Assembly (NCBI GenBank): GCA_024811115.1
Contig: JAKOGH010000035.1
Coordinates: forward strand, 248,001 to 312,000
Reading direction: 5' to 3'
From: Terana coerulea
Lineage: Eukaryota > Basidiomycota > Agaricomycetes > Polyporales > Phanerochaetaceae
Length of the DNA stretch: 64,000 nt
A program made the position numbers and the translations under genes. Each line of letters begins with the position of its first letter. Position 1 is the stretch's first letter. Positions 49,700 through 59,719 of the stretch are shown here, piece by piece. The notes under the pieces were generated by a model, which saw only the letters and a list, made by a program, of their open reading frames with translations, was not told the DNA's origin and searched no databases.

Positions 49700-51350
49700 G
49701 CCTTCTAGTCGGTCGTCTTTCGGGCATTCTGGGAAAACTTCATTTTTTAGCGTGGTCACCTCAGACCCAGCAAAGCGACAGGCCGCGCACCTCGTGACAT
49801 CGCCCTTGTACCTGCTCGTCGCCTTCCACGCTTTCGCCCAACTCCCTCGGCCCACGGCAAAACACGAGGGGCTCGCTGGTGCAGAAGCGAGCCTCGGTCC
49901 CGAGCGTGATGTCGGAGGGCAGCGTGAACTGTAAATCGTGATCCGCCCAGCGTCCGCAGCCCAAGAGTCGCGGCGCGACGCTCGGGAGGTCTCGGGAGGC
50001 GTCCGGAACAACGTGCACATACGAAGACGACGGGCGCAGAGTTCCGTGCAAGAGGGTCTGGGAGCGGCGTATGCGCCGCCGGCTAAGCGCAGCAACATAC
50101 ATTCATGCGTCAGCGTCGGTCCATGTCCGAACGAGCAGTCCCAACGCACATTTTTCTTGTTTCTTTCACCAGGTTAAAGCAAACGTTCTCCCAGCCTTGC
50201 GTCTCCACACAAAATTGGGGACACAGCACTGCCGCTACGACCTTCCGCCAGCACTTGCCGACGTGTCGAGGCTTCTGATGGAATGGTGTCAAAGGGCTTG
50301 GTGCCCGAGGATGATGTCGAGGCAGCTTAGCGTATCGTGTTAAGGTGCTCGGTGCTCGGATGCCCAAGAGTGATGTTGAGGGAAGCGTGAACTGTAACTC
50401 GTGATCCGCTGGCGTCCGTAGCCGGAAGAGTCGCGTCGCAAAGCCCACGATGCGTCCGGAACACCGTGTACAGGGTACGAAGTTCCGTGCCAGATGGCAT
50501 GGGAGCGGTGTATATGCGGCCCGGGCGCTGCAGCACGCACGCAAGTGTCAACGTCGACCAATGTCCAGATGAGCAGCCCGGACGCACGCTTTCCCCTTTC
50601 ACCAGGCTAAATCGAACGCTCACCCTCTCTTTCATTTCCCCCCAGAACAACTGGCGGCACAGCACGGACCCTACGAGCCGTCGGCGGGTTGCAGTCAGCT
50701 AAGCCCGCCCGCCCTTGCCGACGTCTTCGAGAGCTCTGATGCATTGCACTGTCGTGTATGGGTATTCTGACGACGACGATGATGGCTGCGAGACGTGCAC
50801 TGTCCTCCGCTTCAGAATCTTCATAGTCTCTTGGTCTTGGCGAGCGAGCTCGTCCCACGGCAAACACGAGTGGTACGCTGGCGCAGAAGCGACCGCATGA
50901 TGTCGGGACAGCGTGAACTGTAAGTCGTGATCTGCCAGCGTCCGCCGCCCAAGAGTCGCGGTGCGTCCCGGGCAACGCGCATGTGCGGCGTAGGGCTCGG
51001 AGTTTCTGGCATATATGCGCCGGCTGGGGGCTGTAATATGGCACATGCACGAGTGTCAGCGTCGGCCAACGTCCGGACGAGCAGCCAAAACGTACGCTTT
51101 CTTCCTTTCCCTTCCCTGGCCGCATCGAATATTCGCCTGCTCTCTCCCTTCCTCAGAGACTTGGCGGCGCAGGACGGACAGGACGAGCCGTCGGCGCGTT
51201 GCACTGGGAATGACCTGAATCCGTACTCCTGAGCCGACGTCTTCCTCGAAAGTTCGGATGTGTTGCGGTGTCGTGCGCGGGCGTTCTGACGACGATGACT
51301 CAAGGAGCTCGGTGCCGCGGCGGACGCGTGCAGTTTGGGACGACCGTAGG
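49700..51350. repeat. degenerate tandem repeat, three units of about 460-530 bp
   Basis: The core AGCGTGAACTGTAA, followed within about 40 bp by AAGAGTCGCG, recurs at 49921, 50383 and 50910. Each core is followed about 180-190 bp later (about 130 bp in the third unit) by a GTCAGCGTCGG-like segment with GACGAGCAGCC. Further on is a GACGTCTTCGAGAGCTCTGATG-type segment, at about 50258, 50719 and 51236. A TTCTGACGACGA segment follows in the last two. Units have diverged by substitutions and indels and have no consistent reading frame. I cannot link the repeat to a known element. Confidence 0.75.
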
Positions 51351-53552
51351 GTTCAAGGAGTTGATCTGCGCATCACATATGCGAGGTTACGCGGATACAC
51401 ACAACGCAGGGCACAACGAGCGCAAGACACGCGCTGTCCTGCTCCTCAGTGTCTTCACCAGAGAACCCTGCGACGTAGCATGGCCGTTCCGTGCTGCCCA
51501 TCCGGTATGCCCACAACTGGGACTCACGTTTACGCAACACACCCAGCCCCGTATACTCTTCCAGTCTCCCTTCCCGCCCCTTATGGCGCCCCCAGGAACG
51601 CGCGACACAATCAATCAAGGCCACAAACAGCCGAAGTCCATGCGAGGCGGGCGCAGCGGTGACATACGTCTGCGCAGCTTCTGATATATTGCGGTATCTT
51701 CGACAGCAGCATCTGGACAGCGGCTCGAGAGGCTCGGTCCTGTAGCTGCATTCTGTCAGCGTGGGCCTCCAGGACGGTCTTGAGTCCGCGTCAAAGAAAG
51801 CTGGTGTAGGCAGCTGGACCAAAGCTCGACCACTGATGGGTGGCAGTCTGGCCCTGGGGGACTGGGAGGAGAGCAAGTACGACGTCGTTGTTTGTGAGAC
51901 AGGTGCTGGCTCCTGCACAGGCTGCACCCTGGTGGCATGGCGCATGATGACCGCGAGATGACGGCAGACCCTCGGACGCCCCCGCCGGCGCCTGCTCATA
52001 GTCCTCGCGTGCGATCGCACTGATGCGCCCTGCCCGATGCAGATCTGCACCCGCAATAGGATGTATCCAGGATGTCGGGTCTGATTGATTGTTGATGGCT
52101 GATGGCGGTCGCGGGGCGTTCGTGCCGCTTTGAACGCCCGATGTCTCTGCCACGCCGCACGACGAGGGCCGCACGCTCGAGGCTACGCTTGACTTGGGCA
52201 GCTGCGTGTGTATTTGCTGGAAGGAATGGGAGTGAGCGGTGGTAGAGGGTGCTGGTGGGAGGTATAGGATATACGTGTCGGCCTGTGAGTGCACCCTCTG
52301 GTCGAAAGCGGCCTTCGCCGCCCATGATGCACCTTCTATCGCCCGTCCCCAGCCTCTAGACCACGAAGTAGAATAGGCTCAGCCGACCGCCAGCAGGCCT
52401 TCTGCGGATCCTGTGCGCGCGTCATCGCCCTGCATCGCCTTCGCCCAACGCACAATCGCATCGGCCATCTCATCTCAATGCACGTCCCGTGCCCAGCCGT
52501 GGTTATTCTGTCACCGTCAGTGGGTGTGCCCTGCTGGCCTGCCGCGAAGATGGGAGGGGCCCGCATGTGCCCTTGATCGCCCCGCCGTGTGCCATCACCC
52601 GCCTCATATGCACGTTCCCCCGCCTGCGTGGCCCGGCCCATTCAGTCGCGACACTAGTCTGCCAGCGCGCCTAGGCGCGCTGTCACCCCCGCGCACGCGG
52701 ATTGGCAGCCTGTCGCCCCCTTTTTCTCTGCGCCAGCTGCGTGCGTGGCTGCGTTGGGTCGCCGGCGCGGACGCTCCCGCGCGCGGATTGGCTGCGCGGG
52801 TTCTGGTGCGGCGTGCGCTGGCTTGAACCTTGGGCGCGTTCTGGAAGGAGGGCCGCACTCTCCGCGCTCGCCCGTCGTCGCCAGACCCTGCTCGCAGCCT
52901 CAGTTCAGGCCACCCGCCTGTGCTTTGGGCCCCCATTCCCTGCTTGTGCTGGCAGCCCTCGCTCACGCTCAGCTCGTCTCATTGAGTCCCCACCATCGCG
53001 GCTGCAGCGCTGAGCCTGTGCTGAGCCTGACTGTGCGGGCTGCTAGGCCTGTTATATACACGCCTCCCTCTGCCCCACGCGTGCCTGCCCGTGCCACCTG
53101 CCGTTCCCGTGCGCCTGCTGGCCGTTCCAGATCGCACGCCTTCTCCCGGCGTCGGTCCAGCGCGTCCGTTTGCCTTTTTAGCTTTCGCTGCAGCAGGACC
53201 CTGTACCTCGTTCCCTCCGCCCCCTGCCCCCGCCGCACGCCCCTCCCACCTATCATCGCGAGCCCCCGCCCGCCCGCCTTCGCGCGATAACGACGCCGCA
53301 TCACCGACGCGCGCACGCACGCACGCCGCGCCGCGATTGGCTCCCTGGCGCTCCAGAGCCCGCTGCTTCGCGCCCCGGGGATACTGCGAGCGAACGTGTA
53401 GGGTGCGCACGCACGGCTGGCGAGAGCCCACGGCAGGGCATTCCCACGGCTGCACCGTTCCTCGACGCAGGCCTGCACGACGCTGTGACGCGGCCCCACG
53501 ACGACCTGCCTGCACGACGACGACACGACCGCGCACGCACCACTGACGCACG
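51351..53552. other. upstream region of WOPR-3, increasingly GC-rich
   Basis: No coding exon is supported. From about 52400 the composition becomes strongly GC-rich and C-rich on the plus strand, and CpG-dense, with a TTATATACACGCC element near 53052 that could be a TATA box about 500 bp before the WOPR-3 ATG. Minus-strand frames of several hundred codons here and in the gene are by-products of high GC. Confidence 0.45.
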
Positions 53553-56500
53553 ATGGCGACTCCCCCTCCCGCCGCTCTCCGCCGCCCCCCGCCGCCTCTT
53601 CCCCCTCCCACGACGCCAAAGCCCCCGCGCAGGCGCACCCGCAGATCCCGCTGCTCGACGGCACGCAGTCGACCACGCCGGGCGCGCAGGTGCCCACCCT
53701 CACGAACACGCACATCCGCTCCGTGAGCGACGCGCAGAAGCTGTTCTTCGCCGTGCAGACGGGCCGCCTGCCGCGCATCGAGCGCCGCCTCGACGCCGCG
53801 GAGCGCAAGCGGCTGCGCCCCGGCGACGTGTACGTCTGGGAGGAGCGCGGCGGGCCCGCCGTCGGCTTCCTCGTGCACGGCGCCGCGGGTGCGAGTATGG
53901 GTAAAGTGGAGGGCGGCGCGGCGCCGGGCGAGGGCGCGGGGTACGAGGTCGGGATCGAGCGGTGGACGGAGGGGCTGAGCTGGAGCGCGAGCCGGATACG
54001 AGAGTGCGTGTTGTCCGTATGCCCACTTGAAATGCACGCTCATCATCGTCTTCTCCCTTTCATCTGCACCTTTGACTTTCGGTTGTGTGTGGTGCCCACG
54101 GCGACTTGCAAATTCGCTGCGCCGTCCGGTCTTCAAACCCTGCATTTCATTTCGGCCCCCGCGTCCGCTTTGCTTCCGTCGATCGCGCCCCGATCGCGTC
54201 GCCGCATCGTGCCGCGTCGTCGTCGAACAGCGACTTTCTCATCTACTTTGAGAATGTGAAGAAGAAGGAGAAGGGGTGGACAAGGAAGGCCAACGGGCTC
54301 GGTACGTCGCGCCTCTCGTTCTCTCTCTCCGCCATCACCATCTCCCCGCCCCATCCATGCCTCCGCCCTCGCTGTCCCTTCCATTCCACTCACCTCGCCC
54401 GGCAGGTCCCTCGAGAACCAGGTGCTCCGCGACGGCGAGCGCGACATGTACATCAAGCAGACCTACTCCGTCCTGCGCAACGATGTAAACGCAGACGAGC
54501 CCGCCGCGGGGCCCTCGAGCGCCGCAGGGTCGGGCAGCGCAGCGGAGAAGAAGGACAGCAAGAAGAAGCCGCGCAAGTGGCATCTAAGTGAGTCCCCACC
54601 CTTCCGCGCGCCCCTTCATCCTATCTGCTATATACGCTATATATGCTATATTGCTCGCTGCGTGCGTGCGCTTCTCCCCGAGGGAGAAGACGATGGGCCG
54701 CGGGCGGCTGGGCGTCGCTAAGCGCGCCGCCGCGCTCGCCTCGCCGGGCGCGCAGTTGCCGTATATGGTGCGCTCCCGACGCGTCTACAAATTCGTCTAC
54801 AAATTGGAGACCGTCGCCCCCTGTGCGCCGCCGCGGCACCTGTGTGCCTGTGTTGCGTCGCCCGGCGTGGGGTGATGCGGCATATGTACGCCCGTGGGGC
54901 TCGGTGCTACCGGCGGATCGCTGTGGGCCCCGATGCGCTTACCCGTTTGTTCGCCGCTATGAGTTTGTGTGTGCCGGTGTGTGGGGTCGGCGCGCTGACG
55001 GCGGGTGTGGACAGATGCGTACTTCACGAAGAGCACGGAGGGCAACTTGAACACGATCGACAGCATCCCGTGGCTGCGCGACCTCGCCGTCCCCGACGGG
55101 CTATTCACCTCCGCGCGCCAGTCCAAGAAGTCCGCCGCCGCGGCGTCGGCCGCGGCGGCGTCCGCATCCTACGCACCATCCGCCGCGACGCCGTCGTCCT
55201 CTGGGGAACACGAAGAGTGAGGCGCAGGGCGACGAGGGCGACGGCCGCGCCGTGGCGAAGCGCGGACGGGGCCGGGAGGGCGCGACGGTGCAGCGGACGT
55301 ATGCGCCGTTTCCGAGTGGAGAGCGGCGGCATCGGATGGTCGTGCCTGCCCGCCGCCGCCGCACCCGCCGGGCGGCGCGGGCTATAATGCGTCTGCGATG
55401 CCGCCGCCGCCGCCACCACCGCAGACTCTTCCTGCGCCAACAGTGTCCGTCTCGTCCCATGCACGAAATCAGAACCACCCGGAGGACATGGACAACATGT
55501 ACGTTGACACGGACGTCCCGGCCCACTCGGCCTCTGCGCATATGTCCCAGCACCAGCATCCGCGTCAACACCAACCACACCAGCACCACCCCCATCCACA
55601 CGCCCCGCACCCGATCAACACGGCGCACCTTAGCATGCACCCCCAGGCGCCGTCGCCCGCGTCCGCGCACGCGCCGAGCCCGGGCGGAGTTCAGATGAGC
55701 ACGATGGGCATGTACAACATGCACCTCGGCGGCGACGGCGGCGGCGGCGCGTACGACTTTGGCGCGTACGACATGCTCGCGCAGCAGAACGAGCACCAGC
55801 GGCAGCAGGCGCACGAACGCATGCGCCAGCAGCAGCAGTACGAGCACGCGCGCGAGCGGTTCGAGGCGCAGGGGCCGTGGCCCGGCGCGCCGCCCCAGCC
55901 CCAGCAGGCATTCGACTTCGGCCCCGCTGCCTTCGACTTCGCCGCCGTGCCGCCGCCCTTCGCGTTCGACGCCGGCTTCGCGGGCCTGCACCACCCCGCC
56001 TCGCCCGCGCACTCCTCCGCGCACTCCTCGCTCTCGCCCGCGCTCTCCGACTTCCGCGCGCCGTCCGAGTACTCCTCCTCCGGCTCCTCGCGCGGCGGCA
56101 GCGTCTCGTCCGGCTCCGGGCGCGGCAGCGGCATCGGCGGCGGCGGCGCGCGCATGCCCGGCGGCTGGGCGCCCGCGCTCAGCCTCAGCCCCGCCGCGCG
56201 TCCCACGTCCGCGTTTGCATTTGGGGGCGTGAAGGCGGAGTATGCGGAGCTCGGCGGCGGCCTGCCGAGCCTCGGCGACGTCCTCGGCGGCGCGTTCGAC
56301 CCCGCGCGCCCCAGCGGGGAGGACGACGAAGACCTCAGTGGGTACCTCCCCATGCCTCCTCTCGCACGCCCCGAGACCGACGTCCTGCCCCCAAGCATAG
56401 CTCCGCCGCACGACGCCGACGCGCCCCTCGCGTTCGGCGCCGCCGCGCGCACGATGCCCCAAGACAGCGACGGCGGCGGCGGCGGCGGCGGCAATGGCTT

Positions 56501-56984
56501 CGGCGCGTACTACGCGCCGCCCGCGCGCTTCGGAGGTGCGTCCTGACCGTTTTCTCCTGCCCGCCCGCGACACCGCCGTGACACGCTTTCGCCCCGTCCA
56601 GGCCGCGCGCCGAGCACGCACTCGCTCGCGCACGCCCTCGGCGGCCCCGCGCCCCCGCCCGTGCCGCCGCCGCCCGCGCCCGCGCCCGTCGCGGTGCCGA
56701 GCGTGCCCGTGGTGCCTGCGCCCCCGATCGCCGTCCCCGTGCTGCCGCTGCCGCTGCCTGCCCTGCTGGACGTGCCGCTGTCGCCGACGACGGTGCCGAG
56801 CCTCGCGGCGGGTCTTGGGAGCCCCGTGTCGCTCGGCGGCGGCGGTGGCGGCGGAGGTTCGCGCGCGCGCTCGTCGCTGCTTGCGCCGCTGCACAGCCTG
56901 CAGCGCACGCACCCGTACCGCCGCTCGCCGATGGACGACAAGGCGCTCCGCGCGCTCGGGCCCGTACCCGCACCCGGTACATGA
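53553..56984 (+). CDS. Gti1/Pac2 (WOPR) family regulator, copy 3, large and GC-rich
   Basis: Box A is VPTLTNTHIRSVSDAQKLFF, then IERRLDAAERKRLRPGDVYV, WEER, and IERWTEGLSWSASRIRDDFL. Box B is MYIKQTYSVLRNDV, then KKPRKWHLNAYFTKSTEGNL and NTIDSIPWL. A long tail of about 500 residues follows, rich in His, Gln, Pro, Ala and Gly (for example VSSHARNQNHPEDMDNMYVD), ending SPMDDKALRALGPVP. Introns fall after SRIR, within the linker before box B, after KWHL, and near 56537-56600. Three frame breaks are seen: C6 at 53585-53590, G4 at 55203-55206 and C3 at 55349-55351. One base more, fewer and more, respectively, gives a single frame from ATG 53553. They look like base-calling errors in very GC-rich DNA, but a pseudogene cannot be excluded. 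It is probably nuclear, and the tail may be an activation region. Confidence 0.85.
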
Positions 56985-57754
56985 GTGTTTCTCTCTGTGT
57001 AAAAGTAGGAGGGGAGGCTGGGCGAGCAGGTTCTTTATTGCTATGTTCGTGGCCGGATACCCCCGTGTCGGAATACCCCACCTGTGTCACCTCAGCCCCG
57101 CTGTGTTTCCGCTGCTTCGCTTGCCTCTTTTCTTCGTGGCTTTGTTTTGTTTTTGTTTTGTTCGTTGTTTTCGCTTCCTCTCGGCTCTTTTCGATGTAGC
57201 ACTAGTAGCGATGGGCATGGCCCGGATGGACAGTTACTGACGCACTCGCGTGGCGCGCGGACGTTTGCGCACGCCGATTCCCGCGTACTTTGTAGGATGC
57301 GAGGATGTCGTTTCTCGCTGTACTTTTACTTTGCTCAATCGTTTTTCCCTCTGTCATCACCAACAGTGCAACACCATTTTCTATGCCAAGTGGGGTGCTT
57401 GAGCTTGAACCAGCGCACCGGCGAAGGCTTGAAGACTCGAAATTACTCTGACTGTGCCGGACGATCTTGTACGACTACCCGAATAGGACTGACGCCACAA
57501 AGAACGGGATCTGCCGTCACATCAATAACGCGGCAGCCAGGCGGCGAGGGTGGTCAACTTCAAGTTGAACTTCGAAACTTTCGTTGCGTGCGACGCCTTG
57601 CTCTGCTTGAAACACTCTCGTCATTGAGAAAATCCTCAATTAAACGCGTTAAAGCTTGGTTGAAATAGAGTTATACGTTCAAGTTCTGCCGAGACTTGAA
57701 CAGGCGAATCGCTGAATCCCTCTGTTCGCACACTGCCCTACTGTTTCTTTACGC
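56985..57754. other. intergenic between WOPR-3 and the F-box gene
   Basis: Starts with the WOPR-3 3' UTR, which is T-rich around 57110-57190 (TTTTGTTTTTGTTTTGTTCG-like), then a promoter region for the F-box gene with two TTGAACTTCAAGTTG-like partial inverted sequences near 57550. No exon is recognised. Confidence 0.45.
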
Positions 57755-59660
57755 ATGGACCGGTTCTCGATGCTTCCAAAGGAGTTGGTTGTCGTCATCT
57801 TGAACTCTGTGGAGTGGAAGGGCTTGGTACAATGCGCAAAGGTACGCCGCGAATGCACTCCCGATACTCATGCTTCACCTTGGTCAATGATCCTTCAAGG
57901 TGTCAAGATTCTTCAGCAAGACCATAGGCGGCAGTATGAAGCTGCAGTACAAGGTCCAGCTCGCAGTCGCCGGGATGGCTGACGAGCCAGCTAGCGCCGT
58001 CACGAGCGTGGTGCGGCTACAGCGTCTCAGCGAACACTCCGCAGCTTGGGGTAACCTCGAATGGAGGTCCGACGAAGCGGTAGCGATGCTGTGTGGGGGT
58101 GCATGGGAGATGTGTGGCGGTATTCTAGGACACACCGCAGGCACAAAGACGCTGCGTTTCATGCGGCTACCTTCCCAGATCCGAAACATTCCTTCAAGAC
58201 AGTGGGACTTGGATCTAGACATAGATGTCAGCGACTTTGCCATGGAGCCATCTTTGGATTTGCTCTTTGTGTTTGTGTCAAGGCCTGGAGCGTACGTCTT
58301 CCAACAATGTTGCATCTCCGGTATGCCTCTAATGCACTAGAATAGGTCCCGCCATCGTCTGCACTTTCGCCAGCTATCTACTGGAAACCCGCATCCAGAT
58401 ACTGTGTGCCCAACAGGGATACTATACACGCTGCCACGAGCAGGTTTTTCGCACCAGCTGCAAGTGTCTGGGCGCCACGTCTCAGTGTTTTCCAGTAGTA
58501 CCATAGAAGACAGCCAGTTGCACATATGGGACTGGTGTACAGGTCAATTGGAAATGGTTCGTAAGCTTTTTGTCGTGAACCCAAGTCTGCCTGCATGTTG
58601 ACGTAGTCCTCCAGGCAATCACAGGAATGGAGATCGGGTCGTTCTCATTCTTGTCCGAGCGTTATATCTTGCTAGCCATTGTTGACAATTCTCCGGTAGA
58701 GGATGATGCCGAGCGGGCGACGGCAGCACTAGTCGTCGTCGACTTCAAAGCCGCGTCGAGCCAGCTCCAAAGTGTCGCTGACATGGACTTTGTTTGCGCT
58801 TTCCACTACCCCGCCATGCGTTCACAAGGAACTACCCTCGCTGCACGCCTACGCTCAGACCCTTCGCCCTCATGTCTGTCCTCTTCAGGGAAAAGCACAT
58901 CCTTCCCGACAACTGACCCTCAATTCCGTGTGTTTGTGGTCACGTTCTGGGTGACCAACGGGGATGGCTTGTGGTCCATCATTTCCATGGTGCCCTCGTC
59001 CACCCTGACGTCCCGCCTCGCCCGCCTCGCGCCCAACGAACGCACACGGCGGTTTGCATGGGAGGAGTGGGGGCCCACGGGCAGCCACATGCGGTTTGCG
59101 CCGCCCGCGCATTCGACCTCCTGGGAGTGCTACGTGCATGGGACGCGTCTGATCCTGCCATATCACCCCGGCGTGCCGTGCGCCCCGACGGGCCCGCCGC
59201 CAGGCCCGCGCATGGTGCAGCTGCTCGACTTCAACCAGCTTTCAGTCAGGAAACGGCTCGCAGAAGGGGACACAGACCCGCGGATCGTCACAAGACCCTC
59301 GACTGTGGTCGTCAGTCAAGTGTTCACTCGACCTGTTACTACGTCCTTGGCGTACACGTGGGTGGTGAAGAGACTCCCGTGCCGCAAAGGCCATTCTATG
59401 GACTCAGTCATGCTCAGCGAAGACACAATTGTCACGGTGCCTAATGTAAGCCTACATTTCATCAGCTATTGTGCAGCGACAAACAGTTTGCCGTCCAGAT
59501 CACCTCCTTTACTGAAGCTGAGTATTGCGTCCTACTCACATTTTGAGTCCTGCGCTCGTACCCGCCGCACGCTTCGTCCGAGACTGATTCAGTTTGTGAA
59601 TGTACAACCCTTTCTATGCCACAGCTTAAAGGACCAAATGGCCCGGATATTGCGCGATAG
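57755..59660 (+). CDS. F-box domain protein of the basidiomycete expanded family
   Basis: A probable substrate adaptor of an SCF ubiquitin ligase. The N-terminal F-box reads MDRFSMLPKELVVVILNSVE, then WKGLVQCAKVSRFFSKTIGG after removal of the intron 57842-57899. The next block (SMKLQYKVQLAVAGMADEPA, NLEWRSDEAV, TLRFMRLPSQIRNIP) is the usual continuation of F-box proteins that are highly duplicated in polypores and related fungi. Later parts are QLHIWDWCTGQLEM and a long exon starting MEIGSFSFLSERYILLAI, with WGPTGSHMRF and GTRLILPY. The last exon begins after an intron that starts GTAAGC at 59447 and ends LKGPNGPDIAR-stop at 59660. No WD or LRR repeat is obvious. Its 3' end faces that of the CLC gene. 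Confidence 0.82.
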
Positions 59661-59719
59661 GGCCCTAAAATTAGTATGGATTCAAATATGAGAAACATCT
59701 AGATATACACGCGCATCTG

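Noticed and set aside
49900..51200. idea that the 0.5-kb repeats are broken copies of the WOPR domain
   Set aside because: Some minus-strand words look similar (PTLT...), but no VWEER, KQTY or KWHL equivalents appear in any frame, so homology is not supported.
52979..54145. 388-codon open frame on the minus strand
   Set aside because: Overlaps the WOPR-3 box A on the other strand, is low complexity, and shows no family features.
55101..56912. 603-codon open frame on the minus strand
   Set aside because: It is antisense to the WOPR-3 tail, almost entirely Arg/Ala/Val/Gly, and is a by-product of very high GC at third positions. No domain is present.
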